The notes: a model not told the origin generated them from the letters alone. DNA of 34,474 nt from Thermoanaerobacter sp049701115 (GCF_049701115.1 NZ_JBNATX010000023.1:1-34474), one strand, 5' to 3'; positions 1-7,890 are shown, counted from the stretch's first letter. Numbers and translations: made by a program.

Positions 1-269
1 TCTTTTAAAAGTTCTGTTGTTAACCACCTCCCTCTTGGATTAGAATTACCATCATTAGAATTACCATCATAATATATATAAACTACTACGTCTTTATTTA
101 ATTCTATCACTTCTGCGCCTGGATTAAATACTTCTATTATATCACGCCTATCTTTTTGATTGTTTATTCCATTCTCTTTTAAAAACCTTGCTACGTCCTT
201 CAACTCTTTAAATATTGTTTTTTCAGTAGTTTGTGTCGTTACTTCTTTTACTGCTGTTAATGTAGTTTT
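1..269 (-). pseudogene. 5'-truncated remnant of an unidentified gene, running off the left edge
   Basis: On the minus strand the frame stays open from the stop codon of the neighbouring lipoprotein gene (303-305) to the window edge, about 100 codons, and has coding character (for example FLKENGINNQKDRRDIIEVF and RGRWLTTELL). It has no ATG; only TTG or GTG codons well inside could start it. The segment next to the lipoprotein stop is a REP-like palindrome (271-301), so the original 5' end seems to have been lost or replaced. A 15-bp direct tandem duplication (39-53 and 54-68) encodes a repeated Asn-Asp-Gly-Asn-Ser unit. The RGRWLT stretch loosely recalls C-terminal toxin or wall-associated modules, but I cannot assign a family. 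It could be the tail of a larger gene outside the window. Confidence 0.4.
39..68. repeat. 15-bp perfect tandem duplication
   Basis: The unit attagaattaccatc occurs twice head to tail with no mismatch. It lies inside the truncated open frame and keeps the frame, because 15 is a multiple of three. Confidence 0.85.
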
Positions 270-270
270 T

Positions 271-301
271 CCCGGACAAAGGGGACGGTTCTCTTTGCCC
301 G
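271..301. repeat. REP-like imperfect palindrome
   Basis: The arms cggacaaaggg and cgggcaaagag (the reverse complement of the right arm) match at 9 of 11 positions around a ggacggtt-type centre. The GGGGACGGTT / AACCGTCCCC core resembles short dispersed palindromes that I associate with REP-associated transposases in Firmicutes. That link is from memory and unproven here, since only one copy is present. It sits directly downstream of the lipoprotein stop codon and could also act as a weak terminator. Confidence 0.5.
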
Positions 302-302
302 T

Positions 303-890
303 TTATTCAATTTTCTTTACACTAGCTAAAATATGCCATATTTTATTTTTGTTCTTATTATAAAATTGTTTGTCGACTTGGGCATGAGCTTCCAAACGCC
401 AGCCAGACTCAAATCTTGGTGGGTTATCTTTGTCATAATAAAGAACTACTATTTTTACTTTGTTTTCAACTATTCCAGAGTATACTTCCCCTCTTTTCAC
501 ATTTCCAACCACGAGTTGACTTTTTTGAAAACCCTGTTTTCCCCACTCATTCTCTCGGCTTTTATCTACAGGCACACCCCCTACAATCCCAACTATTGTT
601 ATCTTATTTTCTTTATCCCCCTCTTTGTACAATTCTACTCCCCAATCTGGAGAAGCTTCCTTTTCTGAAGTTGCTTCCCATGCGGGTAATTTTTCTACAA
701 CCCATCCCTTTGGGTATTTAAAACTAAATGAGCCTTCCGTATCTCCAGCTTTTTTCATGTAATCATACTCTAGATAATTATCATAATTATATGAATAATT
801 TTCAGGAATTGTACCTATCTTCTCCGAGCAAGCCACAAAAAGAAAGAAAATCAATAAGGATAATGAAATAAAATATAATTTTCTCTTCAT
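303..890 (-). CDS. Putative lipoprotein with a PsbP-like C-terminal domain
   Basis: A 195-residue protein. The N-terminus has two basic residues, a hydrophobic stretch (about residues 5-19) and the lipobox LFVAC, so it should be cleaved and lipidated at Cys21 and anchored on the outer face of the membrane. The mature part contains FSFKYPKGW, a motif common in PsbP-like and related small secreted domains, then a beta-rich region ending in HILASVKKIE. The start is supported by an AGGAGG site about 7 bases upstream of the ATG. It is monocistronic; the next gene upstream (1144) is divergent. The substrate or partner is unknown. The PsbP-like assignment rests only on the YPKGW motif and the size. 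Confidence 0.75.
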   Translation of the reverse strand: MKRKLYFISLSLLIFFLFVACSEKIGTIPENYSYNYDNYLEYDYMKKAGDTEGSFSFKYPKGWVVEKLPAWEATSEKEASPDWGVELYKEGDKENKITIVGIVGGVPVDKSRENEWGKQGFQKSQLVVGNVKRGEVYSGIVENKVKIVVLYYDKDNPPRFESGWRLEAHAQVDKQFYNKNKNKIWHILASVKKIE

Positions 891-1059
891 TTTTCTTCCT
901 CCTAGATTATTTTTTTATTTATTCTAACTCGAGAAACAAACTATACGGTAAAATCGGGTCATCCATGTATGTGATTATATTTTCTATGTTAAAAAAATGA
1001 AGTTCTCTACTGGCAATTTTTAGTGTTTATATTCTTCTTCATTCCATCTTCACCTGCTC

Positions 1060-1088
1060 TTTACATTTCCTTCTTTTAACTATATAAT
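1060..1088 (+). promoter_or_regulatory. Candidate sigma-A promoter for the XRE regulator
   Basis: TTTACA (1060-1065) and TATAAT (1083-1088) are separated by 17 bp. Transcription would start near 1095, giving a leader of about 50 nt that contains the ccgatt-tg-aatcgg inverted repeat. Confidence 0.6.
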
Positions 1089-1113
1089 AGACAATAACCA
1101 GGATAATTTCAAC

Positions 1114-1127
1114 CCGATTTGAATCGG
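1114..1127. promoter_or_regulatory. Short inverted repeat, possible autoregulatory operator
   Basis: Perfect 6-bp arms ccgatt and aatcgg with a 2-base spacer, located downstream of the predicted start of transcription and immediately before the ribosome binding site gaggtg (1131-1136). Helix-turn-helix regulators often bind such a site at their own gene; this is inference from position. Confidence 0.35.
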
Positions 1128-1143
1128 CATGAGGTGTTAAAAA

Positions 1144-1443
1144 ATGGATGGTTTCTACTATGATTTAGAAGCTTTTAGTGAAGAACTTAAAAATATCCGC
1201 AAATCTCTGGGGCTTTCCCAAAGCGATGTTGCTGAACAAACTTTCATCAGCAGGGATACACTTAGAAAAATTGAAAACGGTAAAGTCATACCCAAACAGG
1301 AAACTTTAGATATTTTGTCCCATCTCTATAAAAAAGATTTAAATGAGTTGCTCCTAAAATACAGACTAAAAGATTATTCTTCTTTCTTTGAGATAAAATC
1401 CTCTCTAGAAAAAAACTTGAAAGCGGAGATTTTGAAAGTTTGA
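1144..1443 (+). CDS. XRE-family helix-turn-helix regulator, probably frameshifted
   Basis: A 99-residue protein with a clear HTH_3 domain at about residues 14-68: LGLSQSDVAEQTFISRDTLRKIE is the typical helix 2-helix 3 unit, followed by NGKVIPKQETLDILSHLYK. The start has gaggtg 7 bases upstream. After the HTH the residues KDYSSFFEIKSSLEK lead into what is usually a long TPR-like C-terminal half in larger regulators of this type, but here translation stops soon after. The +1 shifted frame continues with a more natural sequence (next entry), so the 99-residue product is likely a truncated form of an originally larger regulator. It is oriented against the neighbouring lipoprotein and hcp genes. 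It may still bind DNA, since the HTH itself is intact. Confidence 0.75.
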   Translation: MDGFYYDLEAFSEELKNIRKSLGLSQSDVAEQTFISRDTLRKIENGKVIPKQETLDILSHLYKKDLNELLLKYRLKDYSSFFEIKSSLEKNLKAEILKV

Positions 1444-1508
1444 GAGATGATACAAATTTCTCTCTTTCTAATTATGCGGATTTTGTTTACAGTAACATGG
1501 AAATTTGA
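1416..1508 (+). pseudogene. Out-of-frame continuation of the XRE regulator
   Basis: Adding one A to the 7-A run at 1409-1415 makes the frame read SLEKKLESGDFESLRDD and then NFSLSNYADFVYSNMEI before a TGA at 1506-1508. This looks more protein-like than the short annotated tail (LKAEILKV). The pattern fits a one-base deletion in a homopolymer, followed by loss of the rest of the gene. A sequencing error is the main alternative. Confidence 0.5.
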
Positions 1509-1600
1509 ATTCTAATAAATATGGCTTTGCTCCTTAAAAAAGAAGTTCTATAATTTGGAAATTTGCAGAGAAGGTGATATGTTTGTGATAAAAAAGCAAT

Positions 1601-1641
1601 AAAACAAAAAGCTTCCCATTTTCTGGAGAGCTTTTTGTTTT
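1601..1641. terminator. Bidirectional intrinsic terminator between the XRE gene and hcp
   Basis: Perfect 13-bp arms aaaacaaaaagct (1601-1613) and agctttttgtttt (1629-1641) with a 15-base loop. The A-rich and T-rich arms give a U-tract in both directions, so it can end the convergent XRE and hcp transcripts. Confidence 0.8.
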
Positions 1642-1658
1642 AGGAAAATGAGGATCAA

Positions 1659-3308
1659 TCATGCGCCCAAGAACATTTTTAGGTCGTCTTCTACGTTTGT
1701 TATGCCACCAATACCAAATTTCTCAACTAATACTTTTGTCACATTTGGTGATAGGAAAGCGGGAAGTGTTGGGCCTAAGTGAATATTTTTTACTCCAAGG
1801 TAAAGTAGTGCCAGAAGTACTATTACAGCTTTTTGTTCATACCATGCAATGTTATATGATATAGGAAGTTCGTTTATGTCGTTTAATCCGAGTACTTCTT
1901 TAAGCTTCATTGCTATTACAGCAAGGGAATAAGAGTCGTTGCACTGTCCGGCATCTAATACTCTTGGAATGCCATTTATGTCTCCAAGATTTAGCTTGTT
2001 GTATCTGTATTTTGCACATCCTGCAGTTAGAATCACTGTGTCTTTTGGAAGAGCTTTGGCAAATTCTGTATAATAGGTTCTACTTTTCATTCTTCCGTCG
2101 CAGCCTGCCATTACAAAGAATCTCTTTATTGCTCCTGTCTTTACTGCTTCTACAATCTTATCCGCCAACTGTAAAACCTGGTTGTGAGCAAAGCCTCCTA
2201 TTATTTCTCCTCTTTCAATCTCTACAGGAGGTTTGCATCTTTTGGCATGCTCAATTATCTCTGAGAAATCTTTCTTACCATCTGGTCCTTCAGGAATGTA
2301 TTTTACCCCTTCAAAGCCTACGACGCCTGTAGTGTAGACTCTGTCTTTATAAGAGTCTTTAGGCGGAATGAGGCAGTTTGTAGTCATTAAAATTGGTCCG
2401 TTAAATAGTTCGAATTCCTTGTCCTGCTGCCACCATGCATTGCCATAATTGCCTACAAAGTGAGGATATCTCTTAAAAGCAGGATAATAGTGAGCTGGTA
2501 ACATCTCTCCATGAGTATATACATCTACACCTGTGCCAGCAGTTTGCTCAAGAAGCTGTTCTAAGTCCTTTAAATCGTGACCGCTTACCAATATTCCTGG
2601 ATTATTTCTCACTCCAATATTGACTTTTGTTATCTCAGGATGACCGTAGGCAGAAGTATTAGCTTTGTCAAGAAGTGCCATTGTATCTACGCCGTACTTC
2701 CCTGTCTCCATTGCCAAAGCCACATAGTCATCCACTGTCAAACTGTCATCTAAAACCTTAGCCAAAGCTTTTTCCATAAATCTAAATATATTGTCATCTT
2801 TATAACCCAGCTGATATGCATGGTATGCGTAAGCTGCCATACCCTTCACACCATAAGTTATTAACTCCCTTAAAGACCTTATGTCTTCATCTTCTGTAGA
2901 TAAAACTCCTACTTCCTGAGAAATTGCTTCTATATCGGCATCCGTGCCATAAGTCCATGAAATGGCATCTATATTTTCATATTCGTCTACTCTTACACCT
3001 TTATTTCTAAGGTCTTCTTTGATTTCATCCCTCAATGCCACTGCTTCTTTTATTTTTCTTAAGAAGAAATTTCTGTCAAAGTTCACATTTGTAATTGTAG
3101 AAAATAAGCCTTCAATTAGGAAGCGATCTGTTTTTTCTTTATTTACATCGACTTCTCTTGCTTTTAAGTTTAAAAAAGATATGCCTTTCAGGGTAAAAAT
3201 TAGCAAATCCTGAAGGTTTGCTACATCGGCTGTTTTGCCGCACACACCAATTGTCGTACATCCTGTATTCTTCAATGTCTCCTGACATTGATAACAAAAC
3301 ATCTTCAT
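1659..3308 (-). CDS. hcp: Hybrid cluster protein (hydroxylamine / NO reductase)
   Basis: About 549 residues from ATG 3308, chosen because AAGGAGG lies 8 bases upstream; the frame stays open further upstream without a ribosome site. The N-terminus has Cys5-x2-Cys8-x8-Cys17-x5-Cys23, the spacing of the strict-anaerobe [4Fe-4S] class. Hybrid-cluster ligand motifs are visible in order: SGHDLKDLEQ (His), GEMLPAHYYP (Glu), TTNCLIPP (Cys), TAGCAKYRYN (Cys), DAGQCNDSYS (Cys) and YEQKA (Glu). Family members reduce hydroxylamine in vitro and are implicated in nitric oxide detoxification in the cytoplasm. Here it is a single gene with its own promoter and a CRP-type operator, just downstream of a Crp/Fnr regulator gene, an arrangement like that of HcpR-controlled hcp genes. 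No reductase partner (hcr) is adjacent. Confidence 0.95.
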   Translation of the reverse strand: MKMFCYQCQETLKNTGCTTIGVCGKTADVANLQDLLIFTLKGISFLNLKAREVDVNKEKTDRFLIEGLFSTITNVNFDRNFFLRKIKEAVALRDEIKEDLRNKGVRVDEYENIDAISWTYGTDADIEAISQEVGVLSTEDEDIRSLRELITYGVKGMAAYAYHAYQLGYKDDNIFRFMEKALAKVLDDSLTVDDYVALAMETGKYGVDTMALLDKANTSAYGHPEITKVNIGVRNNPGILVSGHDLKDLEQLLEQTAGTGVDVYTHGEMLPAHYYPAFKRYPHFVGNYGNAWWQQDKEFELFNGPILMTTNCLIPPKDSYKDRVYTTGVVGFEGVKYIPEGPDGKKDFSEIIEHAKRCKPPVEIERGEIIGGFAHNQVLQLADKIVEAVKTGAIKRFFVMAGCDGRMKSRTYYTEFAKALPKDTVILTAGCAKYRYNKLNLGDINGIPRVLDAGQCNDSYSLAVIAMKLKEVLGLNDINELPISYNIAWYEQKAVIVLLALLYLGVKNIHLGPTLPAFLSPNVTKVLVEKFGIGGITNVEDDLKMFLGA

Positions 3309-3344
3309 GCCCACTACCTCCTTAAATTTGCTTTTACATAGTAA

Positions 3345-3350
3345 ATGATA
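3345..3350 (-). promoter_or_regulatory. Candidate -10 element of the hcp promoter
   Basis: TATCAT on the minus strand. If transcription starts 7 bases later (about 3338), the CRP-type palindrome is centred exactly at -41.5. There is no good -35 box, as expected of an activator-dependent promoter. Confidence 0.5.
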
Positions 3351-3371
3351 GGGTATATTAAGAGAAAAATC

Positions 3372-3387
3372 TGTGACAAAAATCACA
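3372..3387. promoter_or_regulatory. CRP/FNR-type operator upstream of hcp
   Basis: TGTGA-N6-TCACA is a perfect two-fold palindrome of the Crp half-site. It lies between the terminator of the Crp/Fnr regulator gene (3424-4116) and hcp. The regulator's recognition helix contains SRENITR, which keeps the Arg-Glu...Arg arrangement that reads TGTGA in CRP. This fits regulation by the neighbouring gene product. Confidence 0.8.
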
Positions 3388-3399
3388 TAAAATAAAAAA

Positions 3400-3419
3400 G
3401 TCCCAAATAACTTTGGGAC
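3400..3419 (-). terminator. Intrinsic terminator of the dnaB-crp unit
   Basis: 8-bp perfect stem gtcccaaa / tttgggac with a 4-base loop, followed on the minus strand by ctttttta. It begins 5 bases after the stop region of the regulator gene and isolates hcp from upstream transcription. Confidence 0.85.
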
Positions 3420-3423
3420 AAAA

Positions 3424-4116
3424 TCAGAGCATTTTTCTGAGTTCTTCTAAATCTTTTATCAATATTTTGTCTTTGCCAAGCTTTATTATTCCATCTCTAT
3501 CCATTTGACTTAAAATCCTTGTGATATTTTCTCGAGAAGTCCCGGCTAAATTGGCCAGTTCCTGTCTTTTTAAATCTATTTCTACCAAAATTCCTTCTTT
3601 TGTGAATATGCCCCTTTCTCTCGCAAAAGTAAGTAAAATAGAAGCTGTTCTTCCTACTGAGTCTCTTAAAGCTAGGTTTTCTATCACGACAGCTATGTAT
3701 TTCAACCTTTTTGCCAATATCTTTATTATGCTAAGGGCTATTTGGGTATCTTTTAAAATTAGGTCTTCTATGTCTTTATTCTTTAGTTCCAAAATTTCAC
3801 TGTCCTCTATTGCTTCAGCAGTTGCAGGATATTCCCCTCCTATAAATAAAGTAGATTCTCCAAAGACATCCCCTTCTTCCATTATCTTTATAGTATATTC
3901 TTTCCCGACAGAAGAGATTTTGGAGATTTTTATTTTTCCTGTCTTTACAAAATATATAGCTTCTCCTTTTTGACCTTCTGTGAAGATAATGCATCCCTTT
4001 TTGACAGGTTTTAATGTTGCAATGTTGTGTAGTTTCTCGAGCTTTTCATCTTCTAGCTCACTGAAGTAAGGGATTTTTCTTAAATATTCAAGTTCTTTCA
4101 CGGGCATAACCACCAT
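3424..4116 (-). CDS. Crp/Fnr-family transcriptional regulator, likely controls hcp (HcpR-like)
   Basis: 230 residues. The N-terminal cyclic-nucleotide-binding fold spans about residues 12-125 (KGCIIFTEGQKGEAIYFVKTGKI, GDVFGESTLF). A long dimer helix follows, then a Crp-type winged HTH near residues 155-225 with recognition helix TSRENITRILSQM. There is no N-terminal cysteine cluster, so it is not an FNR-type [4Fe-4S] sensor; the ligand may be heme, NO-derived or another signal. The gene begins one base after the dnaB stop codon (TAA then ATG), implying translational coupling, and ends at a strong terminator. A TGTGA-N6-TCACA site lies in front of the next gene, hcp. The function as an hcp regulator is inferred from this proximity and known HcpR biology. 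Confidence 0.85.
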   Translation of the reverse strand: MVVMPVKELEYLRKIPYFSELEDEKLEKLHNIATLKPVKKGCIIFTEGQKGEAIYFVKTGKIKISKISSVGKEYTIKIMEEGDVFGESTLFIGGEYPATAEAIEDSEILELKNKDIEDLILKDTQIALSIIKILAKRLKYIAVVIENLALRDSVGRTASILLTFARERGIFTKEGILVEIDLKRQELANLAGTSRENITRILSQMDRDGIIKLGKDKILIKDLEELRKML

Positions 4117-5451
4117 TTATCCTTCTTCTGTCCTGTACTTATCTAAACTTACAAATTTTGTATACTGAGCGAGCCACAAAAGTTCCACCACTCCTGTAGG
4201 TCCGTTTCTGTGTTTTGCAATTATCACTTCTGCTATGTTTTTCTTTTCAGAGTCTTTATGATAGTAATCATCTCTATACAAAAACATGACAATGTCAGCG
4301 TCCTGCTCTATTGCTCCTGATTCTCTTAAATCGCTTAAAACAGGCCTGTGGTCTGACCTGGTCTCAGGTGCGCGTGAAAGCTGGGATAAGGTGATTACTG
4401 GGACGTTTAATTCTCTTGCCAGGCTTTTTAATGACCTTGATATTTCTGAAATTTCTTGCTGTCTGTTTTCTGCTCTTCCTCTTCCCTGCATAAGCTGAAG
4501 GTAATCTATCATCACCAACCCTAAGCCCTTTTCAAGCTTTAATCTCCTTGCTTTCGCTCTTATGTCCATTACAGTTACACCGGGAGTATCGTCAATGTAG
4601 ATAGGAGCCTTTGAAAGAGGAGTCATGGCAGCTGCTAATTTCATCCAGTCCTCTTCATCTAAATTTCCGGTCCTGAGTTTCTGGCTGTCAATATTGGCCG
4701 TTGAGCATATAAGCCTTGTGACAAGCTGTTCTTTTGACATCTCTAAACTAAATATAGCAACAGGAAGCCCTGTTAAAAGTGCGGCATTTTGTGCAATATT
4801 TAGCGCAAATGAAGTCTTGCCCATTGAAGGCCTTGCAGCGATTAATATAAAATCAGAAGGCTGAAATCCCGCTGTCTTGGCATCCAAATCTGGAAAACCC
4901 GAAGGTATACCTGTAAGCTTCCCTTTGTTTTTATAAAGCTCTTCAATTTTATAAAAAGTATCCATTAAAATGTCTTTCATTGAAGAAAAAGCAGTGGTAT
5001 TCCTTCCCTGGGCTATGTCGAATATTTTCTGTTCGGCAATATCTAAAACAGTCTCCACGTCGTCTTCCTGATAGCTTAGTTCCATAATCTCTGAAGATGC
5101 CTCAATAAGCCGCCTTAAAGTGGCTTTTTCTTTTATAAGTTTAGCGTAATAGGAGACGTTGGCTGTTGTGATTACGCTGGAAGTGAGGCTTGCAAGATAG
5201 TCTATTCCGCCCACTACTTCCAGCATGTCCCTTTTCCTTAGCTCATCCACTACTGTCACAAGGTCGACTGGTATGTCCTTTTCAAACATTTCCATTATTA
5301 CGTCAAAAAGTTTCTTGTGGGATTCTTTATAAAAATCCTCTGCTCTTAATATCTCAGACACTTCTATTATGGCTTCTCTGGACAAAAACATTGAACCTAA
5401 AACCGATTGTTCTGCCTCTATGTTCTGCGGAGGGATGCGCGTCCTCTCCAT
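4117..5451 (-). CDS. dnaB: Replicative DNA helicase DnaB
   Basis: 444 residues, the usual length, with no intein. The N-terminal domain (about 1-150, RIPPQNIEAEQSVLGSMF) is followed by the RecA-like helicase core with Walker A ARPSMGKTSFALN, Walker B MIDYLQLM and the arginine-finger region SDLRESGAIEQDAD. It forms the hexameric ring that unwinds DNA ahead of the replisome (called DnaC in Bacillus). The start is supported by GAGGGGG seven bases upstream. The gene follows rplI after a 19-bp gap, the same rplI-dnaB order as in many Firmicutes, and is coupled to the downstream Crp/Fnr gene. Confidence 0.97.
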   Translation of the reverse strand: MERTRIPPQNIEAEQSVLGSMFLSREAIIEVSEILRAEDFYKESHKKLFDVIMEMFEKDIPVDLVTVVDELRKRDMLEVVGGIDYLASLTSSVITTANVSYYAKLIKEKATLRRLIEASSEIMELSYQEDDVETVLDIAEQKIFDIAQGRNTTAFSSMKDILMDTFYKIEELYKNKGKLTGIPSGFPDLDAKTAGFQPSDFILIAARPSMGKTSFALNIAQNAALLTGLPVAIFSLEMSKEQLVTRLICSTANIDSQKLRTGNLDEEDWMKLAAAMTPLSKAPIYIDDTPGVTVMDIRAKARRLKLEKGLGLVMIDYLQLMQGRGRAENRQQEISEISRSLKSLARELNVPVITLSQLSRAPETRSDHRPVLSDLRESGAIEQDADIVMFLYRDDYYHKDSEKKNIAEVIIAKHRNGPTGVVELLWLAQYTKFVSLDKYRTEEG

Positions 5452-5470
5452 CCATATTCCCCCTCACTTT

Positions 5471-5914
5471 TCACTCGGCTACCACATCCACCTGCACTTT
5501 TGCTGTAACTCCCTGATACAATTTTACCTCGGCATAATAGGTGCCAATTGTCTTTATATTTTCTGGAAGGACTATTTTCTTTCTGTCAATTTCAAATCCC
5601 TTTTCTTTTAAGGCTTCTTCTACATCTTTTGAAGTAACAGAACCAAAGAGTTTGCCATTTTCTCCTGCTTTTACTTTCAATGTCACTCCCACTTTAGAAA
5701 GTTTTTGAGCCAGTTCCTTTGCCTGCTCTAATTCCTGTTGCCTTTTTCTCTCTTCTGCCTTTTTCTTTTCATTTAACATTTTTAAATTTGACTCTGTAGC
5801 TTCAATTGCAAGTCCCTTAGGAATCAGATAATTCCTCCCATATCCATCGCTTACATTTACAACCTCTCCTGCCTTACCCACATTTTTTACATCTTTTACC
5901 AATATAACTTTCAT
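5471..5914 (-). CDS. rplI: 50S ribosomal protein L9
   Basis: 147 residues, the usual length. The N-terminal domain has the signature MKVILVKDVKNVGKAGEVVNV and GYGRNYLIPKGLA. A long lysine- and glutamate-rich connecting helix (about 45-75) and the C-terminal RNA-binding domain (LFGSVTSKDVEEALK) follow. The start codon overlaps the gdpP stop (ATGA), so translation is coupled. It lies in the gdpP-rplI-dnaB arrangement typical of Firmicutes. Confidence 0.97.
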   Translation of the reverse strand: MKVILVKDVKNVGKAGEVVNVSDGYGRNYLIPKGLAIEATESNLKMLNEKKKAEERKRQQELEQAKELAQKLSKVGVTLKVKAGENGKLFGSVTSKDVEEALKEKGFEIDRKKIVLPENIKTIGTYYAEVKLYQGVTAKVQVDVVAE

Positions 5915-7878
5915 CTATCTTCACCTTCCTCTTCAAAGTATTCTTTTATGGCCTGTTTCAATTCTTTTAAAACTTCTTCCATAGGCTTTTTAACCTGTGC
6001 ACCGGCAACAGTCAAATGTCCGCCTCCACCTAATTTTTCTAGTATTATTTGTACATTTACATCTCCCATGGAACGGCCGCTTATAGCGACATCCTCTTCC
6101 CTCTGCAGAAGTACAAAAGAAGCTTTTACTCCTTTTATTGTCAAAAGTTCATCAGCCGCCTGTGCGATTATTAAATTGTTGGCAGCAGGAGGGCTTATAG
6201 CTATTGCAATGCCATTGTCAAGTATTTCTGCATTTTTCACTATAGTTGCCTTTATGATGTAAGAAGCTAAATCGTTCTGGAAAAGCTGTTTCACAGAGGT
6301 TGTATCTGCTCCTTTTTTCCTCAGGAAAGAAGCCGCTTCAAAAGTCCTGGAACCTGTTCTAAAAGTGAAGTTTTTAGTGTCAACAGCTATTCCAGCAAGA
6401 AGAGCTTCTGCCTCAATCGGCTTTAGGTCAATTTTTTCTACAATATACTGCAGTATTTCAGTCACAAGCTCACTAGCAGAAGAGGCATATGGCTCTAAGT
6501 AAACTAACACAGCCTTGTCAATAAATTCTTTACCCCTTCTGTGGTGGTCAATTACAACAATTCTATCAATCAATTCTACAATTTCAGGGTAGCTTAAATA
6601 ACTTGGCCTGTGTGTATCCACCACTATTAACAGGCTGTTTTCATCCACCATATTTTTAACTTCCGAGCTCTTTATAAATAGCTCTTCATATCCATCTGTT
6701 GCCTTTATTTTCTTCACAAGCTCATCTATAGCTACATTGGATTTGTCCAGGATTATATAAGCTTTTTTGCCCAAATCTGCACAGGCTCTGTACATCCCAA
6801 TAGCCGCACCTAATGAGTCAAAGTCCATAAAATTATGTCCCATTATAAATATAGTAGAAGATTCTTTTATAAGCTCCCTTAATGCATGGGCTATAACTCT
6901 GGCTTTTACTCTTGTTCTTTTTTCTACAGTCTGTGTCCTCCCGCCGTAAAAAGATATCTTGTCTCCTCTTTTTACAACAGCCTGGTCTCCTCCCCTCCCC
7001 AGCGCAAGGTCTAAAGCAGAAGAAGCGTACTCGCTCAAAGTGAGAAAATCGTCAGCTTCTGCCCCTACGCCTATGCTCAAGGTGAGAAGGACTTTCATTT
7101 CCTCTCCAGTTTCTCTTATTTTGTCTAATATGTCAAATCTATTCTCTTCCAGTTTTTTTAATTCTCCTTCTTTAAAAATTGCAAAGTATTTATCGTCATC
7201 ATATTTTTTCAAAAAGGCTTTTATAGAAGAAGCCCATTCTGAGAGTTTTTTCTCTATTTCAGAAGAGATGACGGCTTTTTTTACATCTTCCACGCTCATC
7301 AATGCTTCCTCGTAATTGTCAATCATTATATAAGCTACAACAGGCCTTGCCCCGCTCAAATTCTTTTTTAATTCCACATATTCTGTCTCGTCAAAAAAGA
7401 GAAGAGTAGCGCTTATATCTCCATCCCTCTTTTTTCTGAAAGTAGACTCTATTTTAATAACGGAATAGTGTCTTCCATTGAATTCTATCTGTCCTTTTAC
7501 TTCATCAGATTTCGCCGTCAAATATTTTTTTATAAGTTTTTTTATCTCTTCATTTTCGTTAAAAGTTTGAGAATAATAGCTGTTATACCATATAATCTCT
7601 CCTCTGTCATTCAAAATAACGACCGGAAGAGGAATTTTTGCTAAAACAGTCTTTGAAGCTTTGTCTACATTGAAAAATATGTCTTCTATATATTTATCAA
7701 ATTCTATTTTCTTTTTTTTAACCCCATAGTATTCCGTCAGTAGTATGTACAAAAGTACGGCAAAAGATATAGAAGCCACTATTTTATTGTAATAAAAAAG
7801 AAATCCTATTAAAAATGCCGACAATAAAAGATTTAATATATTTATAGAAGATATTATCTTGTAAAACTTTTTATCCAC
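5911..7878 (-). CDS. gdpP: Cyclic-di-AMP phosphodiesterase GdpP
   Basis: 655 residues. Two transmembrane segments (about 8-30 and 33-50) are followed by a PAS domain (about 75-165), a degenerate GGDEF domain (about 170-310, GRGGDQAVVKRG) and DHH plus DHHA1 domains (about 335-650). Metal-ligand motifs are present: GHNFMDFDS near 347, DTH at 421-423 and DHH at 444-446; GGGGHLTVAGAQ closes the DHHA1 domain. The family hydrolyses c-di-AMP to pApA at the membrane and influences potassium balance, wall stress and beta-lactam tolerance. The start is GTG at 7878 with AGAGGTG just upstream. The start codon overlaps a perfect DnaA box (7871-7879). It lies in an operon with DUF2232, rplI and dnaB. Confidence 0.95.
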   Translation of the reverse strand: MDKKFYKIISSINILNLLLSAFLIGFLFYYNKIVASISFAVLLYILLTEYYGVKKKKIEFDKYIEDIFFNVDKASKTVLAKIPLPVVILNDRGEIIWYNSYYSQTFNENEEIKKLIKKYLTAKSDEVKGQIEFNGRHYSVIKIESTFRKKRDGDISATLLFFDETEYVELKKNLSGARPVVAYIMIDNYEEALMSVEDVKKAVISSEIEKKLSEWASSIKAFLKKYDDDKYFAIFKEGELKKLEENRFDILDKIRETGEEMKVLLTLSIGVGAEADDFLTLSEYASSALDLALGRGGDQAVVKRGDKISFYGGRTQTVEKRTRVKARVIAHALRELIKESSTIFIMGHNFMDFDSLGAAIGMYRACADLGKKAYIILDKSNVAIDELVKKIKATDGYEELFIKSSEVKNMVDENSLLIVVDTHRPSYLSYPEIVELIDRIVVIDHHRRGKEFIDKAVLVYLEPYASSASELVTEILQYIVEKIDLKPIEAEALLAGIAVDTKNFTFRTGSRTFEAASFLRKKGADTTSVKQLFQNDLASYIIKATIVKNAEILDNGIAIAISPPAANNLIIAQAADELLTIKGVKASFVLLQREEDVAISGRSMGDVNVQIILEKLGGGGHLTVAGAQVKKPMEEVLKELKQAIKEYFEEEGEDR

Positions 7879-7879
7879 A
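7871..7879 (+). promoter_or_regulatory. Perfect DnaA box overlapping the gdpP start codon
   Basis: TTATCCACA matches the DnaA consensus exactly and covers the GTG start of gdpP. It is about 20 kb from oriC and isolated, so it may be coincidental or a titration or regulatory site. Confidence 0.4.
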
Positions 7880-7890
7880 AAGACACCTCT

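Noticed and set aside
1910..2332. Long open frames on the strand opposite hcp and other genes
   Set aside because: They lack ribosome sites and protein-like composition, and are shadows of well-supported genes.
4117..5451. Intein in DnaB
   Set aside because: The helicase is of normal length and all motifs run without interruption.
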